Part shown: piece by piece, positions 50,469-61,500 of the stretch | How positions within the stretch are numbered: position 1 is the stretch's first letter | How the letters are laid out: the number at the start of each line of letters is the position of its first letter | From: Puia sp. | GTDB taxonomy: Bacteria; Bacteroidota; Bacteroidia; Chitinophagales; Chitinophagaceae | Length of the DNA: 64,000 bases | Direction of reading: 5' to 3' | Assembly: GCA_031292515.1 (NCBI GenBank) | Contig: JARLGZ010000054.1 | Coordinates: 1-64,000 of the forward strand | Translations under genes and position numbers: made by a program | The notes under the pieces: model-generated | Told to the model about the DNA's origin: nothing | Database searches by the model: none | What the model saw: the letters and a program-made list of their open reading frames with translations, nothing else

Positions 50469-52154
50469 ATGAATCATCGAAAGCGACCCGTAGCGTTCCT
50501 GTTTTTTGTTCTGATAGTCATCATTTTCTGTTCGTGCGGGGGAAGCGATCGTCACGGAGATAAAGATATTGTAAAAAAGGCTGCCCAGGTAGAGGAGCAC
50601 ATGAGCGATGACCTGAAGAGAATGCTCCGGGAGGAGATGGACAATGGTGGAAAGCTGAACGACTCCGTTTTGTTGAATTATGGGAAGCTGCTCGGGGATC
50701 TGTATGAGAAGAGGGACTATTCTGCCTGTTGGAGCGATAAGGAGGCCTGGTCGCCGGCCGGCGATTCCCTCTATGATTTTATCATTCATGCCAAAGAGTA
50801 TGGCCTGTTCCCTTCGGACTATCACTATCCGGCTTTGGCCTTTATTCACCGGGTTCTTCGGGAAGACGAGACGGCCAGGCATAACGTCTTGCTCTGGGCC
50901 CGGGCCGATATCATGCTTACCGATGCCTTCTTCTCTCTTGCAAAGGACCTCAAGCTCGGGAGATTGACACGGGACAGCATCTCGCTGCGTACCGATACGG
51001 CGATCACAGACGAACAGTATGCCCATCTGCTGACAAAGGTGCTGGATTCGGGATCCACCAGCCTGACCGGTGTCCTGCACGCCCTGGAGCCGAAAGTAAG
51101 AGGGTATGATTCCCTCAAGCTCTATACCCGTGAATTCCTGTCGACTGCACGGTTCCGGAACCTTACTTACCTGGACTATCCTTATAAGGATTCGGCTGTT
51201 TTCTATAGCTCGCTGGCGAAGAGGTTGAAGGAGGTAGGTTATATAGACTCCTCGGTGACAAAGATCGACACGGCACTCCTGGCTTCGGCGATCAGGGCCT
51301 ACCAGCGGGCCAACGATCTAAGGGTGACGGGTAAGCCTTCACAGGAAATGGTTACCATGATGGACAACAACGATTGGGAGAAGTTCAAGCGGATCGCCAT
51401 CAATATGGACCGGTACAAACTCCTGCCGGACAGCCTGCCGCATACTTATGTGTGGGTCAATCTGCCGGGTTTCTTCCTGCAGGTGGTCAATGCAGACACC
51501 CTCGTCTTTGAGTCGAAGATCATCGTCGGAGCCCCCAGGACCCGGACACCGCTGCTCACCAGTGAAATCACCAATTTTATCACTTTTCCGCAGTGGACGG
51601 TGCCAGAAAGCATCATCTTTAAAGAAATGCTGCCGAAGATCAAACAGGATACGAATTATCTGAAAAAGCAGAACCTGATGGTCGTCGATCAGAATGACAG
51701 CGTGCTGGACCCCTCGAAGATCAGGTGGAAACGCCTGAACAAAAATAATTTCCCTTATCAGTTGCGGCAGCGGCAGGGGGACGACAATTCGCTCGGCGTG
51801 ATGAAATTCAACTTCCGCAACAAATATGATGTTTACCTGCATGACACCAATGCCCGCGGGCTCTTTGGGAGGGCTTTCCGCGCACTTAGCCATGGCTGTG
51901 TGAGGGTCAAGGACTGGGAAAAGCTCTCCGGTTTCCTGGTTCGCAACGACACCATCCGCTATAAGCCGGATACCTTGAAGGCCTGGATCCAGCGGCAGGA
52001 GAAACACACCGTTTATGGTTTCCAGCGGGTCCCTGTATTCCTGCGTTACTTTGCCGTAGAGGGCAGGAAGGGCAGGGTCGTATTCCACGACGATATCTAT
52101 GGTGAGGACCGGATCCTCCGCGACAGATATTTTGCAAATAAGCCTATTTATTAA
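50469..52154 (+). CDS. L,D-transpeptidase (YcbB/LdtD-like) lipoprotein
   Basis: From the ATG at 50469 the protein has 561 residues; a GTG four codons earlier is also possible. The N-terminus (VAFLFFVLIVIIFCSC) is a lipoprotein signal. A peptidoglycan-binding-like helical part (ALLASAIRAYQRANDLRVTGKPSQE, about 265-300) precedes the YkuD catalytic domain with HDTNARGLFGRAFRALSHGCVRV, where His and Cys are catalytic. It cross-links peptidoglycan or attaches proteins to it. A DUF-like N-terminal domain of ~200 residues matches the YcbB family. Confidence 0.88.
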   Translation: MNHRKRPVAFLFFVLIVIIFCSCGGSDRHGDKDIVKKAAQVEEHMSDDLKRMLREEMDNGGKLNDSVLLNYGKLLGDLYEKRDYSACWSDKEAWSPAGDSLYDFIIHAKEYGLFPSDYHYPALAFIHRVLREDETARHNVLLWARADIMLTDAFFSLAKDLKLGRLTRDSISLRTDTAITDEQYAHLLTKVLDSGSTSLTGVLHALEPKVRGYDSLKLYTREFLSTARFRNLTYLDYPYKDSAVFYSSLAKRLKEVGYIDSSVTKIDTALLASAIRAYQRANDLRVTGKPSQEMVTMMDNNDWEKFKRIAINMDRYKLLPDSLPHTYVWVNLPGFFLQVVNADTLVFESKIIVGAPRTRTPLLTSEITNFITFPQWTVPESIIFKEMLPKIKQDTNYLKKQNLMVVDQNDSVLDPSKIRWKRLNKNNFPYQLRQRQGDDNSLGVMKFNFRNKYDVYLHDTNARGLFGRAFRALSHGCVRVKDWEKLSGFLVRNDTIRYKPDTLKAWIQRQEKHTVYGFQRVPVFLRYFAVEGRKGRVVFHDDIYGEDRILRDRYFANKPIY

Positions 52155-52247
52155 TATCTTTTCGCCTGGAATTATTTCGCCTGGAATCAGGCCGGAATCC
52201 TGTTGGGATCCCGTCGTCAAAAATCCTTTGAAAACCAAACGGTCAAA

Positions 52248-52820
52248 ATGCATACATTCACGACTATCGCCCTGCTGGGCTCCCTGGTGGTCCCGGTCGC
52301 TTTATCTGCAAGGCAGGAGAAACCCCGCAATATACCCGGCGATTCGCTCATTGCCTCCATCGATACGGTCTCGTTTATAGCGGATTCCACGATCACCGTC
52401 TATGAGAACACCGTGGAAACGGATACGGACAATCATTCTCTGTCCGACAGTTTACCCGCACGATCTGCCCGGAAGCGTCATAAGCCGATAAAGACCCAGT
52501 ACGGAATTGCGAGTTTCTATTCCAACAAATTCGAGGGGCGTAAGACGTATACGGATGAGATATTTTCCCAGAAGAAGCTCTCCGCCGCCAGCAATACATT
52601 ACCGATGCGGACCTGGATAAAGGTGACCAACCTGCGGAATCACCGGTCGGTCATACTCAGGATCAACGACAGGATGCATCCCCGTAACCGGCGCCTGATT
52701 GATTTAAGCAGGGCTGCCGCACGAAAACTGGGTTTTACGGGAAGCGGGCTGGCCCGTGTCAGGGTCGATGTGATCGGCAGGCGAAGACCGCCGGAGGCCC
52801 TTGAAACAACCGGGCAGTAA
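52248..52820 (+). CDS. rlpA: RlpA-like septal ring / lytic transglycosylase protein
   Basis: From 52248 this gives 190 residues starting MHTFTTIALLGSLVVPVALSA, a signal peptide. After a short linker the double-psi beta-barrel of RlpA follows: GIASFYSNKFEGRKTYTDEIFSQKKLSAAS, LPMRTWIKVTNLRNHRSVILRINDRM and RLIDLSRAAARKLGF with the catalytic-type Asp. Family members cut naked glycan strands at the septum. There is no SPOR domain. It follows the L,D-transpeptidase gene by about 90 bp on the same strand. Confidence 0.85.
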   Translation: MHTFTTIALLGSLVVPVALSARQEKPRNIPGDSLIASIDTVSFIADSTITVYENTVETDTDNHSLSDSLPARSARKRHKPIKTQYGIASFYSNKFEGRKTYTDEIFSQKKLSAASNTLPMRTWIKVTNLRNHRSVILRINDRMHPRNRRLIDLSRAAARKLGFTGSGLARVRVDVIGRRRPPEALETTGQ

Positions 52821-52848
52821 CCGCGTTTGTCCTCTTAATTCTGTCCTC

Positions 52849-53304
52849 TTAGTTCTGCAATTTCTTTACCAGGCTCATTTCTCCCTGGGCATCGATGCGG
52901 ACGATAAGACCCTTGTTTTCTTTTTTGAGCATTAGAAAATACGACAATCCCTCTTGGGTGTGGTAGAACTCCACGGCCTGGATCACCGAATAGTCTTTGT
53001 ATCCGTCACGGACCTTCATTTGCACGGAGATCGGGAGCGTATTCACGTTCAGAAAATGGCTGGTGGCTTCCAATTCGCCATTGTCATCATAGAATGCTTC
53101 CAGCGCGTCGCCATTCCAGGTAAAAGTCACTTTTGTGTGTCCGTTCTTTGTCGTCTCATAGCTTTTTATCATGGCTTCGGGGAAGGTCTTTGTAAAGTTC
53201 TCGGATCCTTTGAAGACAGGCTCTCCGGCCGATGCCGAGGCGGTATGGATGCCTGTTATGACAAGGGCGACGGCTGCTAATAAAGATAAAATTGTCCGTT
53301 TCAT
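52849..53304 (-). CDS. Secreted PepSY-like / BLIP-like protein
   Basis: The 151-residue exported protein has a signal peptide ending ASASA. The mature part has NFTKTFPEAMIKSYETTKNGHTKVTFTWNGDALEAFYDDNGELEATSHFL. It resembles the small PepSY-like (beta-lactamase-inhibitor-like) proteins frequent in Bacteroidota. Function is unknown, possibly binding an envelope partner. It lies alone, convergent with rlpA. Confidence 0.7.
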   Translation of the reverse strand: MKRTILSLLAAVALVITGIHTASASAGEPVFKGSENFTKTFPEAMIKSYETTKNGHTKVTFTWNGDALEAFYDDNGELEATSHFLNVNTLPISVQMKVRDGYKDYSVIQAVEFYHTQEGLSYFLMLKKENKGLIVRIDAQGEMSLVKKLQN

Positions 53305-53616
53305 AAATTTTGTGTTTTTAGATGTGATGGTTTGTTTTAAACCTGATGAAACCTATCGTTTGCTTCGTTTCGATGCATTAATGTCCGGTTTGTCGTGACT
53401 TTGTTGCACGGCCTCCAAAGAATCATGCTATGCCAAACGATAAACGTTTGAGATTTAGTAGAATAGAAAAATGTTAAAACACGTTAACAGCAAAGAAACG
53501 AGTGCTGTGCTTATTTGCAGCGGCAGGCAAACGTTTGTATAGGCAAGTAAATGCATTTGGGAGCATTGGAAAAATACGGTTGACAACCGGTAGCTTATTA
53601 TTGATGAAATGCGGGA
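53305..53616. other. Gap between PepSY-like and PBP genes
   Basis: No gene is evident. The gap contains two AAACGTTTG words (near 53443 and 53530), the second inside the 10-bp palindrome CAAACGTTTG. A short inverted repeat CGGTTG-A-CAACCG lies near 53580. They may be regulator sites. No clear terminator follows the PBP stop at 53617. Confidence 0.4.
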
Positions 53617-55884
53617 TCAATACTGGGACCCCGGCGTATGGCCGGCGGCGGAATCAGGCAGGTAGTCTCCTGATTTCCCGTTGCCGAGGTCATTGCCTTG
53701 TGCCCCGGGAGCTGCTGTGGTGTCTATGATATTCTGATAGCTCAATTGGTTCTTTCCCATGTTCTCCGGCTGCACGAACCGGGCCTTCCGGTCGATTCCC
53801 AGGCTTTTATCGTCCAGTACTTTCGAGAAGAAGGCTTCCCATATCGGCCGGGCGACATGGCCACCGTCATCCAGCCGGCTTTCGAGATGGATGAACCGGT
53901 CGTCGCAGCCTACCCAGACGCCTGCCAGCAACTGCGGCGTATAGCCGATGAACCAGAAATCGGAGTTGTCATTGGTCGTCCCCGTCTTTCCTCCCATCTC
54001 GGCGATGCCTAGACGGGCTCTGAGACCCCGGGCGGTGCCCACATCCACCGGTCCCTGCATCATGCGGGCCATCGTGTAGGCTGTGGCGGGGCTGATGACC
54101 TCTTTGCGTTCCGTATCGAAGTGGTCCAGCAGGTTGCCATCCTTGTCCATGATCCTCGAAATATAATAGGGTTTGTTGCTGAATCCTCCCGAAGGGAACA
54201 GGGTGTATCCCCACATCATCTCGTAAAGCGAGAGTTCGCAGGCGCCCAGGGCCAGCGAGGGATAGGGGGCCACCTTCGTCGGGATATTGATTTGTTTGAT
54301 GAAGTCGGCAAAATGATCGGGTCCGTCGTCGCCGAACTGTTTCATGATATAGGCGGCCACCTCATTGGTGGAATAGGCCAGCCCCGTGGCCATCGTGACG
54401 GTGCCGCTGCGGTTTCTGTTCCTGGCCGGCACATAGTCCTTGTATTTGGGGAAATACTGCTGGACCTGTTCGCATTGCGTCTCGGGTGTGAAGCCGTAGT
54501 CTTCGATGGCCATGCCGTACAGGAAAGGTTTTATCGAGCTTCCTACCTGTCTTTTGGTGTTGATATTGACATGATCGAATTTATAGGTCCTGAAGTCAAT
54601 CCCGCCGACCCAGGCCTTTACGGCGCCGGTGATCGGGTCCATGGCCATAAAGGCGGTCTCCAGCATGGCCCGGTGATATTTTATCGAGTCCATTGGGGTC
54701 ATGATCGTATCTTTCTCATGGGAGGTGTTCCAGGCGAATACCCGCATGCTCACCGGCTGGTAAAAGGTCTTGCGGATGTCTTCGGCGTCCATGCCGGCAT
54801 CTTCGAGGTTGCGCCACCGGTCGCTGTTCTTCATCGTTGATTCCAATACGTTGAGATGGGGCTCCCACGCCTGCCCGTTGCGGATATCCGCCTGGTCGCT
54901 CAGCGCTTTTTGCAGGATGGGCATTTCCATGGCCACGGCCTGTTCGGCATCGATCTGCATACGCGGGTTGATTGTCGTGAAGATCTTGAGACCGTCCTGG
55001 TAGAGATCGTAAGGCTCGCCGGTGGCGGGGTTCTTGTGTTCTTTGCACCATTTTTTAAGGTCGTCCCGGATGACATCCCGGAAATAGGGTGCCAGCCCGT
55101 TGTTCTCATCGAGCTTCCGGTAGTGACCGAGGTCGATGGGTTTCGCCTTCAACATAGTGGCGTCCGCGTCCGGGAGGTAGTGGTTGGTCGCCATCCGGCT
55201 AAGCACGGTATTCCGGCGTTCGATGGCGGATTTAGGATTGGTGCGGGGGTTGAAGAGGGTGGGGTTGTTGACCATGCCTACGAGCACGGCTGCCTCGTCC
55301 ACGGTCAGCGCGTCTGGTTCCTTCTGAAAAAAGGTGCGGGAGGCGCTGCGGATACCATATACGTTGTCGCTGAAAGAGACCTGGTTCAGGTAGAGGGCCA
55401 GGATCTCCTGTTTGGTGAAATTCCGTTCCAGTTCGATGGCGATGATCCATTCCTTTAATTTCTGGACCAGGCGGCTTAACGGGTTGTGCGATCTCCGCCC
55501 ATTGAACATATTCAGGGCCAGTTGCTGTGTCAGCGTGCTGCCGCCCCCATCATGCCCGAATTTCAGGACGGCTCTCAGGACACCCTTCCCGTCGACGCCG
55601 GAATGCTGGTAGAAGCGGACGTCTTCGGTGGCTACCAGCGCGTTGATCACATTGGGGGAGATGTCTTTATAGTCTACATGCGTGCGGTTGCCGTTGTCCC
55701 TGTAAAATTTCCCCATGGGTGTCCCGTCGTCCGCATAGACCTCGGAAGCCAGCAGGATGGAGGGGTTCTCCAACTCCTGGAGAGAGGGGAGCTTGCCCCA
55801 GCAATAGATGCATAATACCAGGATGGCGAAAGCCGCCAGCCCGCCAAAGTAGATCCACCAGAAGATCCGGACGGGTTTAGACAT
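53617..55884 (-). CDS. Class A penicillin-binding protein (PBP1A type), copy 1
   Basis: The 755-residue enzyme has one N-terminal membrane helix (IYFGGLAAFAILVLCIYCW). The GT51 glycosyltransferase follows, with catalytic Glu87 in ATEDVRFYQHSGVDG and GGSTLTQQLALNMF. The transpeptidase has the active Ser in VGSSIKPF, S-T-N in AYSTNEVAA and GGKTGTTNDNSD. It polymerises and cross-links peptidoglycan. A close paralogue lies 144 bp upstream on the same strand. This copy ends with a short Gly/Ser-rich tail. Confidence 0.93.
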   Translation of the reverse strand: MSKPVRIFWWIYFGGLAAFAILVLCIYCWGKLPSLQELENPSILLASEVYADDGTPMGKFYRDNGNRTHVDYKDISPNVINALVATEDVRFYQHSGVDGKGVLRAVLKFGHDGGGSTLTQQLALNMFNGRRSHNPLSRLVQKLKEWIIAIELERNFTKQEILALYLNQVSFSDNVYGIRSASRTFFQKEPDALTVDEAAVLVGMVNNPTLFNPRTNPKSAIERRNTVLSRMATNHYLPDADATMLKAKPIDLGHYRKLDENNGLAPYFRDVIRDDLKKWCKEHKNPATGEPYDLYQDGLKIFTTINPRMQIDAEQAVAMEMPILQKALSDQADIRNGQAWEPHLNVLESTMKNSDRWRNLEDAGMDAEDIRKTFYQPVSMRVFAWNTSHEKDTIMTPMDSIKYHRAMLETAFMAMDPITGAVKAWVGGIDFRTYKFDHVNINTKRQVGSSIKPFLYGMAIEDYGFTPETQCEQVQQYFPKYKDYVPARNRNRSGTVTMATGLAYSTNEVAAYIMKQFGDDGPDHFADFIKQINIPTKVAPYPSLALGACELSLYEMMWGYTLFPSGGFSNKPYYISRIMDKDGNLLDHFDTERKEVISPATAYTMARMMQGPVDVGTARGLRARLGIAEMGGKTGTTNDNSDFWFIGYTPQLLAGVWVGCDDRFIHLESRLDDGGHVARPIWEAFFSKVLDDKSLGIDRKARFVQPENMGKNQLSYQNIIDTTAAPGAQGNDLGNGKSGDYLPDSAAGHTPGSQY

Positions 55885-56028
55885 ATGGACGGGGAATTGG
55901 CATTTATGAAATCGATGTCGGCTTGTCCGGCAAAGGATTTATTTGGTAACGTATTTTATAGACCGTTATTTGTGGCGGCCCGTTTTTTATTTCGCCTCCG
56001 CCGTTATTATTTCGCTTGCTGACGGCCG

Positions 56029-58446
56029 TTAATTATCCTTCTTCCCGCCGCCGAACAATCTTTTAAAGAAGCCGGGTTTCTTTTTCGGCTCCTCCGTCGG
56101 CTGCGCATCCTTTACGGTGATCTTAAAACTGGGCTTATCGCCGCCGTTTGCCTCCTTCAGCACTTTTTCTTCCTCGCTGTTCAACCGGGAGTCGACGGGG
56201 ACTTTGGGCGCGCTGGTATCCAGGTATTGATTCGCTCTTCCGTTGCCCTGGTCTGCTCCTTCGGCTCCTGGGGGAGCCGTCTTGTCTATAATGTTCTGGT
56301 AGTCGTACATCTGGGGGTTCTTCATATTCTCCGGTTGCACGAAATGCGCGTTCCGGTCGATCCCCAGCGTCTTATCGGCCAGGGTCTTGGCGAAGAAGTA
56401 TTCCCATATCGGCCGGGCTGCCTGCGCGCCATAGCCCAGTCCGCCTTCCAGATGAATGAAGCGGTCATCGCATCCGATCCATACTCCGGCAAGCAGCTGT
56501 GGCGTATAGCCCATAAACCAGGCATCGGAATTGTCGTTTGTCGTTCCGGTTTTGCCGCCCATCTCGGCGACGCCCAACCGGTCTCTCAAGCCGGCCGCCG
56601 TACCGAAATCCACGGGTCCCTGCATCATCCGGGCCATGGTATAGGCGGTCGAAGGACTGATGACCTCTTTGCGTTTTGTATCGAAGCGGTCCAGCACGTT
56701 GCCGTTCTTGTCTTCGATCCGGGAGATATAATAGGGTTTTGTGCTGAAGCCGCCGGAAGGGAACATCGTATATCCCCACATCATCTCGTACAACGAAAGT
56801 TCGCAGGCGCCGAGTGCCAGCGAAGGGTAGGGCGCTACCTTGGTAGGGATATTGATTTGCTGGAGGAAGTCGGCAAAATGATCGGGGCCATCGTCGCCAA
56901 ACTGTTTCATGATATAAGCAGCCACTTCGTTGATCGACCAGGCCAGCCCCGTGGCCATGGTGCGTGTCCCGGTGCGTCCGCTGTTCTTGGCCGGGACATA
57001 GTTTTTGTATTTCGGGAAATATTGCTGGGTCGCTTCGCACTGGGTCTCCGGCGTGAACCCGTAATCCTGGATCGCCATGCCATAGAGGAAGGGCTTGATG
57101 GAGCTTCCGACCTGTCTTTTGGTGTTGATATTCACATGGTCGAACTTATAGGTCTTGAAATCGATCCCGCCGACCCAGGCCTTTACGGCGCCGGTGATCG
57201 GGTCCATGGCCATAAAAGCCGTCTCCAGCATCTGCTGGTGGTATTTTATCGAATCCATCGGGGTCATGACGGTATCTTTCTCGCGGCGGGCGTTCCAGGC
57301 GAAGACCCTCATCTCGGTGGGCTGAAAAAAGGTCTTGCGTATATCGGCAGCATCCATGCCCGCGTCTTCCAGGTTGTGCCAGCGGTCGCTGTTCTTCATG
57401 GCTGCTTCCAGGGTATTGGCATGATCCTTCCAGACCAGTCCCTTCCGGATGGATGGCTGCGCGCTCAACGCTCTTTGCAGGATCGGGATCTGCTTGGCCA
57501 CGGCTTCTTCCGCATTGATCTGCATGCGGGGGTTGATCGTCGTATAGATCCTCAGACCGTCTTCATAGAGGTTATAGGGTTCCCCGGTAGCGGGGTTCTT
57601 ATGCTCTTTGCACCATTTTTTGAGCTCGTCGCGGATCACGTCCCGGAAATAGGGGGCGAGTCCGTTCGTCTCATCCATTTTCTTGTAATTGGTCAGGTCT
57701 ATCGGCCTGCTTTTCAGCTTGGCCGCATCCGCCTCGGTGACATAGTTGCCTTTGACCATCTGGTTGATGACCGTATTGCGTCTCTCGATGGCCATTTTGG
57801 GATTCTTGCGGGGGTTGTACAGCGTATTCCCTTTCAGCATCCCGATGAGAACGGCTGCCTCGTCTACGCTCACCCGGTCGGGCTCTTTCTGAAAAAATGT
57901 CCGGGAAGCGTTCCGGATGCCATATACATTATCTCCGAAGGGAACGGCATTCAGATAGAGGGCGATGATCTCCTGCTTGGTGAAGTTTCTTTCCAGCTTG
58001 ATGGCGGTGATCCATTCCTTTAGTTTTTCGATAAACCGCAATACGATATTCTTGGAGCCCTGTCCCAGCATATTTTTGGCCAGTTGCTGGGTGATGGTGC
58101 TGCCTCCGCCGTCGTGCCCGAATTTCAGGACGGCTCTCATGACGGCATAGCCGTCGATGCCCGAATGTTCATAGAACCTGGAGTCTTCCGTGGCCACGAG
58201 GGCATTGATGACGTTGGGGGAGATATCCTTGTAGTCGACATTGCTGCGGTTGCCCCTCTCTTTATAATATTTTCCCATGGAAGTGCCGTCATCGGCATAG
58301 ACCTCGGAGGCCAGCATGATGGATGGATTTTCCAGTTCTTTCAGGGAAGGCAGTTTGCCCAGGAAATTGATCCCCAGGATCAAAAGGATTAAAGCCGCCA
58401 AACCCAGGAAGAACACTCTCCAGAAAATACGAACTAATGTAGACAT
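56029..58446 (-). CDS. Class A penicillin-binding protein (PBP1A type), copy 2
   Basis: The 805-residue paralogue has the same layout: membrane helix (VFFLGLAALILLILGINFL), GT51 with ATEDSRFYEHSGIDG and GGSTITQQLAKNML, then a transpeptidase with VGSSIKPF, WSINEVAA and GGKTGTTNDNSD. Long blocks are identical to copy 1, so the duplication is fairly recent or kept similar by conversion. It differs by a charged C-terminal tail of about 50 residues (EEEKVLKEANGGDKPSFKI to the Lys-rich end). Confidence 0.93.
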   Translation of the reverse strand: MSTLVRIFWRVFFLGLAALILLILGINFLGKLPSLKELENPSIMLASEVYADDGTSMGKYYKERGNRSNVDYKDISPNVINALVATEDSRFYEHSGIDGYAVMRAVLKFGHDGGGSTITQQLAKNMLGQGSKNIVLRFIEKLKEWITAIKLERNFTKQEIIALYLNAVPFGDNVYGIRNASRTFFQKEPDRVSVDEAAVLIGMLKGNTLYNPRKNPKMAIERRNTVINQMVKGNYVTEADAAKLKSRPIDLTNYKKMDETNGLAPYFRDVIRDELKKWCKEHKNPATGEPYNLYEDGLRIYTTINPRMQINAEEAVAKQIPILQRALSAQPSIRKGLVWKDHANTLEAAMKNSDRWHNLEDAGMDAADIRKTFFQPTEMRVFAWNARREKDTVMTPMDSIKYHQQMLETAFMAMDPITGAVKAWVGGIDFKTYKFDHVNINTKRQVGSSIKPFLYGMAIQDYGFTPETQCEATQQYFPKYKNYVPAKNSGRTGTRTMATGLAWSINEVAAYIMKQFGDDGPDHFADFLQQINIPTKVAPYPSLALGACELSLYEMMWGYTMFPSGGFSTKPYYISRIEDKNGNVLDRFDTKRKEVISPSTAYTMARMMQGPVDFGTAAGLRDRLGVAEMGGKTGTTNDNSDAWFMGYTPQLLAGVWIGCDDRFIHLEGGLGYGAQAARPIWEYFFAKTLADKTLGIDRNAHFVQPENMKNPQMYDYQNIIDKTAPPGAEGADQGNGRANQYLDTSAPKVPVDSRLNSEEEKVLKEANGGDKPSFKITVKDAQPTEEPKKKPGFFKRLFGGGKKDN

Positions 58447-58565
58447 ATATAGAGTTATTGTAATTTTATGAGGAATCGTCCCCGCCTGGCCGGGTCGTCA
58501 TCCTCTTTGTTCCCGGCTTTATGCAAAAATCATACTTGAAAACGGCAAACGGCTCATATAAAACT

Positions 58566-61500
58566 TTAAAATTTACCCGGGAATGAGGTTTCCAGGAATT
58601 TCCGGTATCCATACACATCTTTATTGCCTTTCAGGGTTTCCAGGTTGCCCTCGCTGATGATCAGGAAGCTGTATTTCGCAGCCGGCAGCCAGGGGATGAT
58701 CTCGCTGGCCGCAATCTTCTTTGCTTTTTCCAAATAATCCAGGGCCGCGGCCGCATTCTCAAACCGGCTGATCAGCACCATTTGGCTGGTGTCGGTGAGT
58801 GCCAGGCTTTCGATATGGAAGGTCTGGTTATAGAAGGTCTCCCGGTTATAGCGGTCGAAGGCATTTTTGCCTTCCGTGACATAGACGGGGTCCACTTTCG
58901 TCATCAGGATGACGACCTCGTGTGCCTGGTCGGGCCGGAAGCTAAAGGCCGAGTGGAGCGATTGGATCCTGGCGATCAGTTGCAGGGAATCGTTCCTCAG
59001 CCTGGCCATCGCCGTTTTTATGGAGTCGGCCTGGTGCTGGATACGCGCCCGTTTGTCCGCATCGTTCCTGGCTTTCAGCATCGCGGCATCGAGGGAATCG
59101 GCCTTCCGCCGCAGGCCCGCGAGTTGTCCCGAGTCCATTTGGATCTTATTAAGACCGGCCGCATCTATTTTCAATTTGTTCAGGCTATCGGCGGGGGTTC
59201 CGGGTTTATGCTGCAATGCGGGCATCCCTGCCGCATGCAGGCGGATCTTTGCCCGCGCATACTGGGTGGTGTCTTCCTTTACGTTTTGAACGCTGTCGGT
59301 TTTCGGCGCGGTCTTTTTTACGGCTGTTTTGGCGCCTGCACTGTCAATGGAGCTCAGGGTGTCATCCTTTGCCCTTTGTATTTGCAGTTTTGTCAGATAG
59401 TCTTCGATTTGTTTGCGTCTTCCCAGCACGTCCAGGATCCTTTCCGCTTTCGCCGCCATCGGGGTGCCGGGATATTTGACGATGATGGAGCGAAGGACTT
59501 GCTTAGCCTGGTCGTCCTGCCGTTGATGAATGAAGTATACCGACTCTATGTAGAGCAATTGGGGCGTCCAGTATTTATCTCCGTAGAGGCTGTCTGCCTG
59601 TTTTTTCCCGGCGAGGGCTTCGTCAAAGTTGCCTTCGATAAAGGAATTATAGATCGATTCGTATTTATGGGTGGCGTTTGCGCGGATGGTTGCCATCGTT
59701 TCTTCGGCGGCGCCGGGGTTCATGGCCCTGGCCGTAAAGGAACCGGTCGGGTATTTTTGCTGCATCAGCTGCAGGATCCGCCGGGCATTGTCTTCATCCC
59801 CCAGTTTCTTGTAGCAATAGTACAGGTTGAAGAGGGTTTCTTCGCGTTTACCGGTTTCTGGGAATCTCTCCAACAGCTGGTTGTAATATTTTATAGCGGT
59901 CTCATAATCGGGAGGCCCGTCCTGGCAGGATTTACCTATTGTAAAAATGGCTTTTTCTATCGAATCGTTGGAGCTTTTTAGTTTAGCGGGTGTCAGCGGC
60001 AGGTTATCCAGCAGGGATTTATAGGACAGGGTGGGAGCGGCGATCTGTTTGCCGTCCTGGTCCGGGTTTGCACCATTCGCATTGCGCCCATTGTTATTCC
60101 GTTGCTGGGACGCCAGGGAGGAGAGACGCCAGTTGTCGACATTGGCGCGGTTGCCCCATCGTGTCTTGAAATCGTTAAATCCTTTGCCCTTCAGGGAATT
60201 GTTGTTAAAATACCACTCCGCACTTACCGACCCGGTGTTAAAAAGGTCGGGAGCCGTTTTGGCGTTGGGGTTGACGGAGCCACTGCCGGTCTGATCGTCT
60301 TCCTGCAGTCCCTGCTGCTTGCGTAGTAACCTAAGCAGTTTTTTTAGATAGGCGTCCCTTTCGGCGAGGGGGAGGGCGGCAATCTTTTGCAGGCTGTCCT
60401 GCCGGTCGATGATCGCCATCTGGGCCACGATTTTGTCGAGAAAGGCCTTTCGTTCCGGCAGCCAGCCGATATCTCCGAGTGCGGGGTCGCCCGTTTTCAC
60501 GCTGTCATAGTCGTTCTTGGCGGCTCTATAATTTTTGTCTTCAAAAGACATATTTCCCAATTGCAGGAAGGCTTTGTTCTTTTCGGGGCTGTTGGGAGCG
60601 GCGGCCCTGATCGCCTTCTGCAGAAAGCCCTCGGCGCCCGGCCGGTTATGTCTTTCGAGCTCTATCTGTGCGGCCGTATAATAAATGATATCCCGGTAAG
60701 GTTCATACCGATCCTTGCGGGCCATTTTTACCAGGGCGTCTATATTCTTCTGTATGAAATTCGGGTCGTTGGTCTCGTTCTGCCGGATGGAATTGAGACG
60801 GGCGTATACCTCCAATACGGGGTTCAGGGTATGGCTCACCGTTCTCTCATAGAGCAAATGCGCATGATAGGGATCGTGCGCCCTTTCATACATCTGTCCT
60901 GCCAGGTATTCCCAGCGGGCCCGTTCTTCCCCGTCGGCGGCATTGTCCAGGGCTTTTTCCAGGTGCACGGCGGAACTGTCCCAGAGGGATTGATCGTAGA
61001 ACCAGAGGGCCTGCATCTCTTCCAGGTAAGGGTAGAGGCGTTTTGGAAAATAAGGATCCATGAGCAGGATCTGGATCAGGCCGGCTGCCTGGGTATATTG
61101 GTTCCGGGCGAGGTAGGTTCTCACCAGCCAGATCAGCGATTCGTTCCGGCTCGGAGGCATGCTGAACATCTTCTGGGCGATGTTCAGGTGTTCCTTGGTG
61201 GACACGACGAAAGCGCTGCCGCCCTCTTCATGGTTATAGTTACTTCCGATCGGCTTGTCATATCCGTCTTTTTCTTTTGGTGAAAAGGCATAATTCACCC
61301 ACTGAAAGGTGACATAGGCGGAATCGTAGTTTTTCCGCAGGAAAAATGTCCGGCCGATCAGCATATAAAGGTTGTCGATCCAGTCGTTGCGGGTATCATG
61401 GATAAGGATGCCGGCTGTACATTTGGAGACCACGGAGTCCAGTTCTTTTTTCTGGCTTGCCGTTGCGTCCAGGCTGTAATTGTAGAAGGAAAGGAGCTTT

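Noticed and set aside
56227-58023. 598-codon open frame antisense to the second PBP gene
   Set aside because: It mirrors a well-supported PBP1A gene. Codon bias in GC-rich genes leaves the opposite frame open, and the translation has no recognisable domain.
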